A DNA stretch of 10,431 nt from DASWIP01 sp036397635 (GTDB taxonomy: Bacteria > Actinomycetota > AC-67), in the NCBI GenBank assembly GCA_036397635.1, contig DASWIP010000132.1, forward strand, positions 1-10,431, in the 5' to 3' direction. Positions 1 through 5,804 of this stretch are shown here, piece after piece. A program made the position numbers and the translations under genes. Each line of letters begins with the position of its first letter. The stretch's first letter is position 1. The notes beneath the pieces are model-generated. The model worked only from the letters and a program-made list of their open reading frames with translations. It was not told the origin of the DNA and searched no databases.

Positions 1-641
1 CGGCCGAACTGCTCGCGGGCCTTCGCGTGCTCGACGCTCATCTCCAGCAGCCGCATGCCGACGCCGTTGAGCACGTTCGCGGTCGCCGCCGCGCCGCGGG
101 CGCGCGCCAGATCGACCGCATCCGCATCATCCACGAGCAGCTCGCCCGCGCCCTCGGGGATCTCGACGGCGAACAGGCGGCGCGCGCGATCGACCCCCAC
201 GACAGGCCGCAGCGACGCATCCCCGGGGTCGATCGTGCGCGCCGCATCCCCCGCGATGTGCACGAGCAGCTCCGCGCGATCCGCGTTCGCCACGAACGGC
301 ATGCGCGCACTCACGATGACCACACGCAGGTCACCGGCGGCGATCTTCGCTGCTCGATCCGGAAGCAGCGAGGACGCGACCGCGACGGTGTCCACGAGCG
401 GCTCAACCACGGCCGCTCGCCCGGCTTCTTCGAGCACCGGCGCCAGGTCCACCTCGCTGCCCCCGCCCGCGGCGGTCAACAACCCGCACACGCCCACATC
501 GGCGAGCGCGCGCCACACCTTCGGGTCCGGCTCACCTCCGCCCCACAACGCGCGCAACGCCGCGGCCGGGAAGGTGCGCTCGAACACGTCACGAACCGTG
601 TCGCGAAGGGCGAGCTGCTCGCCGCTGAAATCGAGGTTCAT
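1..641 (-). CDS. Acyl-CoA dehydrogenase, small/non-catalytic-type subunit (C-terminus cut by window edge)
   Basis: 213 residues are visible before the left edge. The N-terminus (MNLDFSGEQLALRDTVRDVF) is the usual acyl-CoA dehydrogenase helical start, and the last visible residues (EHAKAREQFG, about 204-213) are the family's REQFG signature in the C-terminal helical domain. The middle domain (about 100-170) is short and lacks the W-x-FSEP-AGSD flavin/substrate segment seen in the neighbouring dehydrogenase. Counting back 26 residues from the Arg of REQFG, as in isovaleryl-CoA dehydrogenase, puts Gly183 where the catalytic Glu would be. This fits the non-catalytic partner of an alpha2beta2 FadE pair, as known for the mycobacterial steroid enzymes ChsE1-ChsE2 and ChsE4-ChsE5. 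The ATG at 641 overlaps the upstream stop as ATGA, so the two are translationally coupled and probably made in equal amounts. The family is certain; the heteromeric role is inferred. Confidence 0.9.
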   Translation of the reverse strand, partial: MNLDFSGEQLALRDTVRDVFERTFPAAALRALWGGGEPDPKVWRALADVGVCGLLTAAGGGSEVDLAPVLEEAGRAAVVEPLVDTVAVASSLLPDRAAKIAAGDLRVVIVSARMPFVANADRAELLVHIAGDAARTIDPGDASLRPVVGVDRARRLFAVEIPEGAGELLVDDADAVDLARARGAAATANVLNGVGMRLLEMSVEHAKAREQFG

Positions 642-1780
642 CGCGGCAACCCCAGGACGCGCTCGGCGATGATGGTGCGCTGGATCTCGCTGGTGCCCGC
701 GTAGATCGTCGCCACGCGCGCGTACCAGTACCGGTGCCACCAGCCCTCGGGCGCGGTCGCGAAAGCCTCGCCGGCGCGCCCCATCAGCCGTAAGCCGGTC
801 GCGAAGATGTCGTGCTCCAGCTCGCTCCACGCCAGCTTGGTGACGCTCGCGCTGTGTCCCGGATCCTCGCCCCGCGCGAGCAACGACAGCGTTCGCAGCG
901 TCGTGACGCGGTACGCCTCGGCGCCGACGTACAGGCGCGCAACCTCGTCGCGCACGACCGGGTCGTCGGCGAGGCCGAGCGCGCGCGCGATCCCGACCAG
1001 CTCGCGCACGTCGCGCAGGTAGCGGCCGGCGGGCTTGGCGGGCGCTGCTCGTTCCGCCCCGAGCGTCGTCATCGCGACCGTCCATCCCTCGTCGATCTCG
1101 CCGATCACGTTCGCGACCGGAACGCGCGCGTCGGTGAAGAACACCTCGGCGAACCCGGCGGCGCCGTCGAGTTGCGTGATCGGTCGCGCCTCGACGCCGT
1201 CGGTGCTCATGTCGACCGCGAGGAACGTGATGCCCCGATGCCGTTCCGCGGACGGGTCGGTCCGCACGAGCGCGAAGATCCAGTCTGCGAACGCCCCGTA
1301 CGAGGTCCAGATCTTCTGGCCGTTGACGACCAGATGCTCGCCGTCGCGCTCGGCGCGCGTGCGTAGCCCGGCCAGATCGCTGCCGGCACTGGGCTCGGAG
1401 AATCCCTGCGACCAGACGTCCTCGGATGTCAGGATCCGCGGCAGCCAGCGACGCTTCTGCTCTTCCGAGCCGTGCGCCATCAACGTCGGAGCCATCAGCT
1501 TGTGGCCGACCACGTTGACGCGCTCGGGCGCACCCGAGATCAGGTACTCCTCCTCGAATATCGCCTGCGTCATCACGTCGGCGCCGCGCCCGCCGTACTC
1601 GGACGGCCAGGCCAGGCCCGCGTAGCCGGCGTCGTGCAACCGGCGCTCCCACGCACGGTGAGCTTCGAAGCCGTCGCGGGTTCCGCTGGATGGCAGCTGC
1701 TCGCGCGGCGCGTTGTCGTGCAGCCAGGCGCGCGCTTCGGCGCGGAACGCCTGCTGCTCGGGCGTGAAGCGAAGATCCAT
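638..1780 (-). CDS. Acyl-CoA dehydrogenase, FadE type, probable catalytic subunit
   Basis: A full-length 380-residue FAD-dependent acyl-CoA dehydrogenase, which would introduce the alpha-beta double bond into a CoA thioester in the cytoplasm. Visible signatures are WSQGFSEPSAGSDLAGLRT (about 123-141), the beta-domain segment NGQKIWTSYGAFADW (about 153-167), and the C-terminal YAGTSEIQRTIIAERVLGL (about 360-378). The YEGT-type Glu of medium-chain enzymes is Ala here. A Glu at 243 (TLGAERAAPA) lies where isovaleryl-CoA dehydrogenase and, from memory, ChsE4/FadE26 place their base. It starts 10 bp after the LLM gene with no obvious Shine-Dalgarno sequence, so coupling to the upstream gene is likely, and its stop overlaps the next dehydrogenase start. 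With that smaller partner it probably forms a sterol side-chain alpha2beta2 dehydrogenase. The exact substrate (C26, C24 or C22 ester) cannot be read from the sequence. Confidence 0.93.
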   Translation of the reverse strand: MDLRFTPEQQAFRAEARAWLHDNAPREQLPSSGTRDGFEAHRAWERRLHDAGYAGLAWPSEYGGRGADVMTQAIFEEEYLISGAPERVNVVGHKLMAPTLMAHGSEEQKRRWLPRILTSEDVWSQGFSEPSAGSDLAGLRTRAERDGEHLVVNGQKIWTSYGAFADWIFALVRTDPSAERHRGITFLAVDMSTDGVEARPITQLDGAAGFAEVFFTDARVPVANVIGEIDEGWTVAMTTLGAERAAPAKPAGRYLRDVRELVGIARALGLADDPVVRDEVARLYVGAEAYRVTTLRTLSLLARGEDPGHSASVTKLAWSELEHDIFATGLRLMGRAGEAFATAPEGWWHRYWYARVATIYAGTSEIQRTIIAERVLGLPR

Positions 1781-1790
1781 CGGCCGCAGC

Positions 1791-2903
1791 CTATTTGAGC
1801 GCGGCCACCACGTCGTCGAGCAGCCGGAAGCTCGCCCCGGTCTGAGCGGGCGCGGCGAGCGGCGTGAGGTTCTGCAGCACGATATGCGTCGCGCCGCGCT
1901 GCTCGTAGGCCTTGGCCATCGCCACGAGCTCGTCGGGGGTTCCGTGCGCCGTGAATGCGTGCGCGACCTCGAACGGGACCTTCTCGATCGCGGCGAGCCC
2001 CTCCTCGCGCCCGATCCGCGTCGGGATGTAGTCGCGGATGCCGTAGAAACCGGGGCCGAACGGATGCTCGCCGCCGTAGGCCTCGAACGTGTCGTGCGAG
2101 GCGACCAGGCAATACGCTTTCGGGATCGGCTGGTCGAGCAGCTCGTGGGCCTGCTCGTGCGTCTCGGCGACGATCGTGAGCGCGTAGACGACCGCGTCGA
2201 AGCCGTCCGGGTCGCGGCCGGCCTTCGTCGCTGCGTCCTTCACGGTGTTCCAGCGTTCGGACCACACCTCGGGCGGCATCATGATCGTCGGCAGCCAGCC
2301 ATCACCGAGCCGCCCGCAGATCTCGAGCATCCGCGGCCCGAGCGCGCCCACCCAGATCGGCGGTGGCCGCTCGCCGTACGGCCCGAGCCCGCAGACCGCA
2401 TCGCGCAGCGTCCAGAACCGGCCGTTGTAGTCGACCTTATCGGTGGTGGACCACAACAGCCGGATGATCTCCAGCGCCTCTTCGAGCTTGGAGACCTGCT
2501 TGGAATAGTCGATGCCATACGGCTCGTTGTTCTCGGCTTCGCCCGCGCCGATGCCCAGGATCATCCGTCCCTTGCTGAGGTGATCCAACGAGATCCATTC
2601 ATGCGCGAGCAGCGCGGGGTGACGCCTGATCGGTTCGGTCACCGCCGTACCCAGGCGCACGCGCTCGGTATGCACGGCCGCCGCGGCCATCGCCGCGATC
2701 GGATCGAGGTACATGTGTGGGTTGGGCATGTACGCGGCGATCTCGCCGACGTCGGGCGTCCAGATCGACTCGGGATGCCATCCCATCCAGTGGTCGGGCC
2801 ACCAGATCGCGTCGTAGCCGCGGTCTTCCGCGCGCTTGGCCGTCTTGATCAGCGCCTCGACCGGCGGCATGATCGCGCCCCCGGTCCCGACCGTGATCGC
2901 CAT
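1791..2903 (-). CDS. LLM-class (luciferase-like) F420-dependent oxidoreductase
   Basis: A 370-residue bacterial luciferase-like TIM-barrel protein. Characteristic segments are RGYDAIWWPDHWMGWHP (28-44), TERVRLGTAVTEPIRRHPALLA (79-100), KGRMILGIGAGEAENNEPYG (111-130) and a C-terminal GTPDELVAMAKAYEQRGATHIVLQN (321-345). The GIGxGExxxNEPYG block, the following LEEALEIIRLLW and the PPIWVGALGPRML stretch resemble mycobacterial F420-dependent ketoreductases of the Rv2951c type. Rv3520c, in the M. tuberculosis sterol region, is also of this class. Such enzymes transfer hydride from F420H2; the substrate is unknown, and a side-chain ketone or enone is a guess. The ATG at 2903 follows a TAG directly (TAGATG) in the second copy of a 24-bp tandem repeat, so it probably relies on terminating ribosomes. 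FMN rather than F420 use is possible. Confidence 0.88.
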   Translation of the reverse strand: MAITVGTGGAIMPPVEALIKTAKRAEDRGYDAIWWPDHWMGWHPESIWTPDVGEIAAYMPNPHMYLDPIAAMAAAAVHTERVRLGTAVTEPIRRHPALLAHEWISLDHLSKGRMILGIGAGEAENNEPYGIDYSKQVSKLEEALEIIRLLWSTTDKVDYNGRFWTLRDAVCGLGPYGERPPPIWVGALGPRMLEICGRLGDGWLPTIMMPPEVWSERWNTVKDAATKAGRDPDGFDAVVYALTIVAETHEQAHELLDQPIPKAYCLVASHDTFEAYGGEHPFGPGFYGIRDYIPTRIGREEGLAAIEKVPFEVAHAFTAHGTPDELVAMAKAYEQRGATHIVLQNLTPLAAPAQTGASFRLLDDVVAALK

Positions 2904-2948
2904 CTACTCGCCCGTGCCGTTCGGCATCTACTCGCCCGTGTAGTTCGG
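2901..2948 (-). repeat. 24-bp tandem duplication at the hydratase/LLM gene junction
   Basis: Units 2901-2924 and 2925-2948 are identical at 22 of 24 positions; the only differences are cc at 2917-2918 against ta at 2941-2942. On the coding (minus) strand each unit begins CCGAAC and ends GGGCGAGTAGATG, so each carries a stop followed directly by a start. The first transcribed copy encodes the hydratase C-terminus (PNYTGE, stop). The second makes the seven-codon mini-cistron and supplies the LLM start codon. Confidence 0.9.
2904..2927 (-). other. Seven-codon mini-cistron (MPNGTGE, stop) between hydratase and LLM genes
   Basis: Read on the minus strand, the hydratase stop TAG (2930-2928) is followed at once by ATG, six more sense codons and TAG, and then by the ATG of the LLM gene. 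The mini-cistron is exactly the second copy of the 24-bp repeat, so it probably arose by duplication of the hydratase 3' end rather than as a selected peptide. A ribosome finishing the hydratase could restart here and restart again at the LLM gene. Translation is not shown. Confidence 0.35.
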
Positions 2949-3725
2949 CGCGCGTTTCTCGGAGAAGGCCTTGGGGCCTTCGCGGGCGTCCTTGGTCCCG
3001 AAGATCGGCAGACCGATCTCGAGCTCGACCTTGAGCGCGTCGATCTCGGGCAGGCCGATGGTCTCGGTGACGCAGCGCTTGATCGCTTTGACCGACAGCG
3101 GGCCGTTCGCGGCGATCGTCTCGGCGACCTTGGTGGCTTCGGCGAGCGCACCGCCTTGCGGCGTGAGGCGGCTGATCAGACCGATGCGGTAGGCAGTCTC
3201 GGCGTCGACGAAGTCGCCGGTCAGCAGGATGTCCATCGCCCATGCGTAGGGGATCTGGCGCGGCAGGCGCACCGTCGAGCCGGCGATGGGGAACAGCGCG
3301 CGCTTCACCTCGGCCAGGCCGAAGGTCGAGCCTTCGGCGGCGACCCGAACGTCACAGACCTGGAGCAGCTCGGTGCCGCCGGCGACCGCGTAGCCCTCGA
3401 CCGCCGCGATCATCGGCTTCTCGAGCCGATAGTGACGCAGCAGCGCCTTGAACGGGAGTTCCGGGTCCTCCTTGGAGCGGCGGGTCCACTCGTCCTCGCC
3501 GTAGCCGCCGGCCATCGCTTTGAGGTCGGCGCCGGCGCAGAAGTCGCCGCCCGCGCCGGTGAGGATCGCGACCCGGACCTCGTCGTCGCCGTTGATCATC
3601 TCCCAAGCGTCGTACATCCGCGCGATCATCTCGGCGCTGAGCGCGTTGCGATTCTCGGGCCGGTTCATCGTGACCGTGACGACGTGGCGGTCCTTCTCGA
3701 CCAGGAGATGCGGCTGATCGCTCAT
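2928..3725 (-). CDS. Enoyl-CoA hydratase, EchA19-like
   Basis: A 265-residue crotonase-fold hydratase that would add water to a 2-enoyl-CoA in the side-chain beta-oxidation cycle. The oxyanion-hole region DFCAGADLKAM is at 61-71. Both catalytic glutamates of classical hydratases are present: Glu119 in GYAVAGGTELLQVCD and Glu139 in TFGLAEVKRALFP. The stretch AGSTVRLPRQIPYAWAMDILLTG (148-170) and the end AREGPKAFSEKRAPNY fit the mycobacterial EchA19 group as I remember it. The ATG at 3725 is chosen because a GTG six codons upstream lies inside the KstR-like operator, and because a TACTTT -10 element ends 6 nt before this ATG with no Shine-Dalgarno sequence, as in leaderless mRNAs. It is the first gene of the minus-strand operon. 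Hydratase activity is well supported; the EchA19 assignment is only probable. Confidence 0.93.
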   Translation of the reverse strand: MSDQPHLLVEKDRHVVTVTMNRPENRNALSAEMIARMYDAWEMINGDDEVRVAILTGAGGDFCAGADLKAMAGGYGEDEWTRRSKEDPELPFKALLRHYRLEKPMIAAVEGYAVAGGTELLQVCDVRVAAEGSTFGLAEVKRALFPIAGSTVRLPRQIPYAWAMDILLTGDFVDAETAYRIGLISRLTPQGGALAEATKVAETIAANGPLSVKAIKRCVTETIGLPEIDALKVELEIGLPIFGTKDAREGPKAFSEKRAPNYTGE

Positions 3726-3731
3726 GGGCGA

Positions 3732-3749
3732 AAAGTAGAACACATTCTA
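3732..3749 (-). promoter_or_regulatory. KstR-like operator overlapping a leaderless -10 (hydratase operon)
   Basis: On the minus strand the operator is TAGAATGTGTTCTA (3749-3736), which matches the KstR consensus TNNAACNNGTTNNA except for AAT in place of AAC. Its last TA begins TACTTT (3737-3732), a TANNNT -10 element, followed by 6 nt (TCGCCC) and the ATG at 3725. A bound repressor would cover the -10. No clear -35 is seen upstream, so this may be the weakest or most derived of the four promoters. Confidence 0.75.
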
Positions 3750-3856
3750 TTTCCGGGCGCCAGGCCCCGTCGGCGTCCGAGCACCAGCCGCGCCGACCGT
3801 TCCCGACCTCCCGCCCCGCCGGGCCGCTTCGGGCCTTGAGCCCGCGCGCGCGCCCA

Positions 3857-3903
3857 CTCTTGCTGCAACCCTCACGGCCTGGGCACCCGGATCGCAGCAA
3901 GAG
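3857..3903. repeat. Perfect 10-bp inverted repeat in the divergent promoter region
   Basis: CTCTTGCTGC at 3857-3866 is matched by its exact reverse complement GCAGCAAGAG at 3894-3903, with 27 nt between the arms. It lies between the two divergent KstR-like operators. It could be a second regulator's paired half-sites (arm centres 37 bp apart) or a hairpin in a long hydratase or P450 leader. It abuts a GC palindrome at 3904-3918 (GGCCGGG, one base, CCCGGCC). No T-run follows either stem, so a terminator is unlikely. Apart from the operators, nothing else is recognised in 3750-3947. Confidence 0.6.
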
Positions 3904-3934
3904 GGCCGGGGCCCGGCCACGAGCCACCGCGCGC

Positions 3935-3965
3935 TTGCGGCGAAAGATAGAACGTGTTCTACTTG
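3935..3965 (+). promoter_or_regulatory. KstR-like operator and promoter of the P450 gene
   Basis: The operator TAGAACGTGTTCTA (3948-3961) is a full match to TNNAACNNGTTNNA and palindromic apart from the central two bases. A candidate -35, TTGCGG (3935-3940), stands 17 bp before TCTACT (3958-3963), which overlaps the operator's right end. The alcohol dehydrogenase promoter carries nearly the same module (TTGCGG, then GAAAG, then AGAACGTGTTCTA). The start codon is 33 bp downstream, leaving room for a short leader with a Shine-Dalgarno sequence. Confidence 0.85.
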
Positions 3966-3987
3966 AACAGCCCTGACCGGACCCCCC

Positions 3988-3993
3988 GGGAGG
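3988..3993 (+). promoter_or_regulatory. Shine-Dalgarno sequence that questions the P450 start
   Basis: GGGAGG ends only 1 nt before the ATG at 3995 but 7 nt before an in-frame GTG at 4001 (third codon). The spacing favours GTG 4001; the ATG is kept in the annotation by convention. The difference is two residues. Confidence 0.55.
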
Positions 3994-3994
3994 C

Positions 3995-5203
3995 ATGAGC
4001 GTGCAGATCGACATCTACAGCCCCGAGATCTTCGTCCCTGGGGTTCCCCACGAGCAGTTCCGCTGGCTCCGCGACAACGCGCCGGTCCACTACACCGCGG
4101 TCGACGTCCCCGACGAAGGCCCCGGCTTCTGGTCCTTCACCCGCTTCGAGGACATCGTGCGCGCTTCGAAGGACTACAAGACCTTCGCCAACGGCGGGGG
4201 CACGAACATCCACGAACCGGTCCAAGGCGTGAACCTGATGTTGATCAACCAGGACCCGCCCGATCACACGCGCCTGCGCGCGACCGTCTCGAAGGGTTTC
4301 CACCCGAAGATGATCGCCGCGCTCGAGCAACATATCCGCGACATCGTCACCAGGATCCTGGACCGCGTCGCCCCGAAGGGCGAGTGCGACTTCGTCACCG
4401 ATATCGCCGCCGAACTTCCGCTCGAGGTCATCGCCGAATTCATGGGCGTCCCGGTCGAGGACCGCCACAAGATCTTCACCTGGTCCAACACGATGATCGC
4501 CCAGGGCGGCGACCCCGAGTACGGCGCCACGATCGAGGACGCCACCCGCGCGTTCTTCGAGATGAGCGACTACGCGAACTGGCTCGCCGAGCAGCGCCGC
4601 CAAGGCCCGAAGGACGATCTGGTTACCAAGATCATCAGCGCCGAGATCGACGGCGAGAAGCTCACCGAGCTCGAGTACGACATGTTCTTCGTGATGCTCG
4701 CGATCGCCGGCAATGAGACTACGCGCAACCTGATCTCGGGCGGGATGCGCGCGCTGATCGAGCATCCCGAGCAACGCCGCCTGCTGCTCGAGGATCATTC
4801 GCTGTTCGGCAATGCGGTCGAGGAGATGCTGCGCTGGGTCACCCCCGTGATGCACTTCCGGCGTACCACCGCATGCGAGGTCACCGTTCATGACCAGACC
4901 ATCGGGCCCGGTGAGAAGGTGCTGCTGTGGTACGCATCGGGGAACCGTGACGGGCGCTCGTTCGACGAACCGGATGCCTTCGACGTTCGTCGCACGCCGA
5001 ACCCGCACGTCACGTTCGGCGCCGGCGGCCCTCACTTCTGCCTCGGGTTCTCCCTGGCTCAGCTCGAGATTCGCGTGATGTTCGAGGAACTTCTCAGGCG
5101 CATGCCGGATATGGAGTTCGACGGCGAGATCCAGCGGCTGCATTCGAACTTCATCAACGGGATCCGGCACATGCCGGTGCGATTCACGCCCGAGCGCGTC
5201 TGA
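3995..5203 (+). CDS. Cytochrome P450, CYP125/CYP142-type sterol or branched-lipid hydroxylase
   Basis: A soluble 402-residue bacterial P450. The I-helix oxygen-activation motif is AGNETT (238-243), the K-helix ExxR is Glu277 to Arg280, and the haem loop FGAGGPHFCLG (341-351) carries the Cys349 ligand. Much of the chain follows CYP125 as I recall it: SNTMIAQGGDPEY (164-176), DDLVTKIISAEIDGEKL (207-223), VMLAIAGNETTRN (233-245), and RLHSNFINGIRHMPVRFTP near the end. CYP125 and CYP142 oxidise the terminal C26/C27 methyl of cholesterol, the first step of side-chain degradation. The KstR-like operator just upstream supports that role. It is a single-gene unit, divergent from the beta-oxidation operon. 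No ferredoxin or reductase gene is seen here. CYP124-like branched-lipid omega-hydroxylation is an alternative. Confidence 0.92.
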   Translation: MSVQIDIYSPEIFVPGVPHEQFRWLRDNAPVHYTAVDVPDEGPGFWSFTRFEDIVRASKDYKTFANGGGTNIHEPVQGVNLMLINQDPPDHTRLRATVSKGFHPKMIAALEQHIRDIVTRILDRVAPKGECDFVTDIAAELPLEVIAEFMGVPVEDRHKIFTWSNTMIAQGGDPEYGATIEDATRAFFEMSDYANWLAEQRRQGPKDDLVTKIISAEIDGEKLTELEYDMFFVMLAIAGNETTRNLISGGMRALIEHPEQRRLLLEDHSLFGNAVEEMLRWVTPVMHFRRTTACEVTVHDQTIGPGEKVLLWYASGNRDGRSFDEPDAFDVRRTPNPHVTFGAGGPHFCLGFSLAQLEIRVMFEELLRRMPDMEFDGEIQRLHSNFINGIRHMPVRFTPERV

Positions 5204-5211
5204 GCGGTTCG

Positions 5212-5224
5212 CGCGACGGTCGCG
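5212..5224. terminator. Small hairpin between convergent genes, weak terminator candidate
   Basis: CGCGA, CGG, TCGCG forms a 5-bp stem with a 3-nt loop in the 43-bp gap between the P450 stop and the convergent secreted-protein gene. There is no T-tract, so intrinsic termination is doubtful. It is the only stem noticed in the gap. Confidence 0.2.
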
Positions 5225-5246
5225 GCTCCAATTGCAGGGTTGGGGC

Positions 5247-5726
5247 CTATCCGCAGTTGTCGGCGGTATCCCCGTCCCCGGGGTGCGTCGCGTCGAGGCT
5301 GCCGTCGTCAGCTCCACATCGCAGGCCCGACCCGTCCACCCGGGCCCAACCCTGGGCCTCGGGAGCATTATCGCGGTCCCCGTCGGCGGCGACGTACCCG
5401 CCGTCGTCGCTGGTCACTATGATCCGGCCGTGCAACGGAAGCGCGCCGCTGCCGTCGTTGCAGACCTCGACGCCGTTCGCGCCGGCGTAGATGCGCCCCA
5501 CCCCGGCGTCCTGACCATCACCACAGGTGACGTTGTTTTCCCAGACGGTCGTGTCGGTCGAGCCGTCGGGACACGCGCCGTCCGACTGCCGAGGCACCTC
5601 GGCCCCTGATGCGTCGTCGATGCAGGCCTGGCGTTCCTCCTGCGAGCCGCTGGGGCCGTCCGCGATAGCCGGCGCTGTCAGGAACGCGGCCCCGAGCGCG
5701 CAGAGGGCAACGATCGCTTTCCGCAT
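5247..5726 (-). CDS. Secreted six-cysteine protein of unknown function
   Basis: 159 residues. A classical Sec signal peptide is visible: MRK, a hydrophobic core (AIVALCALGAAFLTAP) and an AIA/D cleavage site after residue 22. Cys9 lies inside the signal and is not in a lipobox. The mature part (about 137 residues) is rich in Gly and Asp and has six cysteines (35, 52, 68, 89, 137, 158), enough for three disulfides; one motif is CGDGQDAGVGRIYAG (68-82). I recognise no domain. A strong Shine-Dalgarno sequence (GGGGAGGA, spacer CGCC) supports the ATG. It lies 78 bp downstream of the alcohol dehydrogenase on the same strand, so it may be read from that KstR-like promoter, although the gap could hold its own promoter. 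It is the only exported product here. A role at the cell surface in sterol handling is speculation. Confidence 0.75.
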   Translation of the reverse strand: MRKAIVALCALGAAFLTAPAIADGPSGSQEERQACIDDASGAEVPRQSDGACPDGSTDTTVWENNVTCGDGQDAGVGRIYAGANGVEVCNDGSGALPLHGRIIVTSDDGGYVAADGDRDNAPEAQGWARVDGSGLRCGADDGSLDATHPGDGDTADNCG

Positions 5727-5740
5727 GGCGTCCTCCCCTC

Positions 5741-5755
5741 GGCCTGGCGCAGGCC
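5741..5755. other. Six-bp stem in the alcohol dehydrogenase/secreted-protein gap
   Basis: GGCCTG, GCG, CAGGCC forms a perfect 6-bp stem with a 3-nt loop, 14 bp upstream of the secreted-protein start and just upstream of its Shine-Dalgarno sequence. Without a T-run it is more likely an RNA processing or attenuation point than a terminator, or it may be chance in GC-rich DNA. Confidence 0.25.
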
Positions 5756-5804
5756 CGGGGGCTTCGCTACCCAGATCAGATCGAGGCCAAACCCTCAGGC
5801 CGGC

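Noticed and set aside
27..704. Plus-strand open frames over the left-edge dehydrogenase
   Set aside because: The minus strand encodes a clear acyl-CoA dehydrogenase with the REQFG signature and an ATGA overlap with its neighbour; the plus frames are Arg/Ala/His-rich shadows.
1713..3839. A 708-codon plus-strand open frame
   Set aside because: It lies antisense to the LLM and hydratase genes, has an Arg/Asp/His-rich composition with no family motif, and is a typical shadow frame in GC-rich DNA.
3959..5368. A 469-codon minus-strand open frame over the P450
   Set aside because: It is antisense to a complete P450 with all motifs, and its protein is low-complexity Asp/Val/Leu/Arg-rich.
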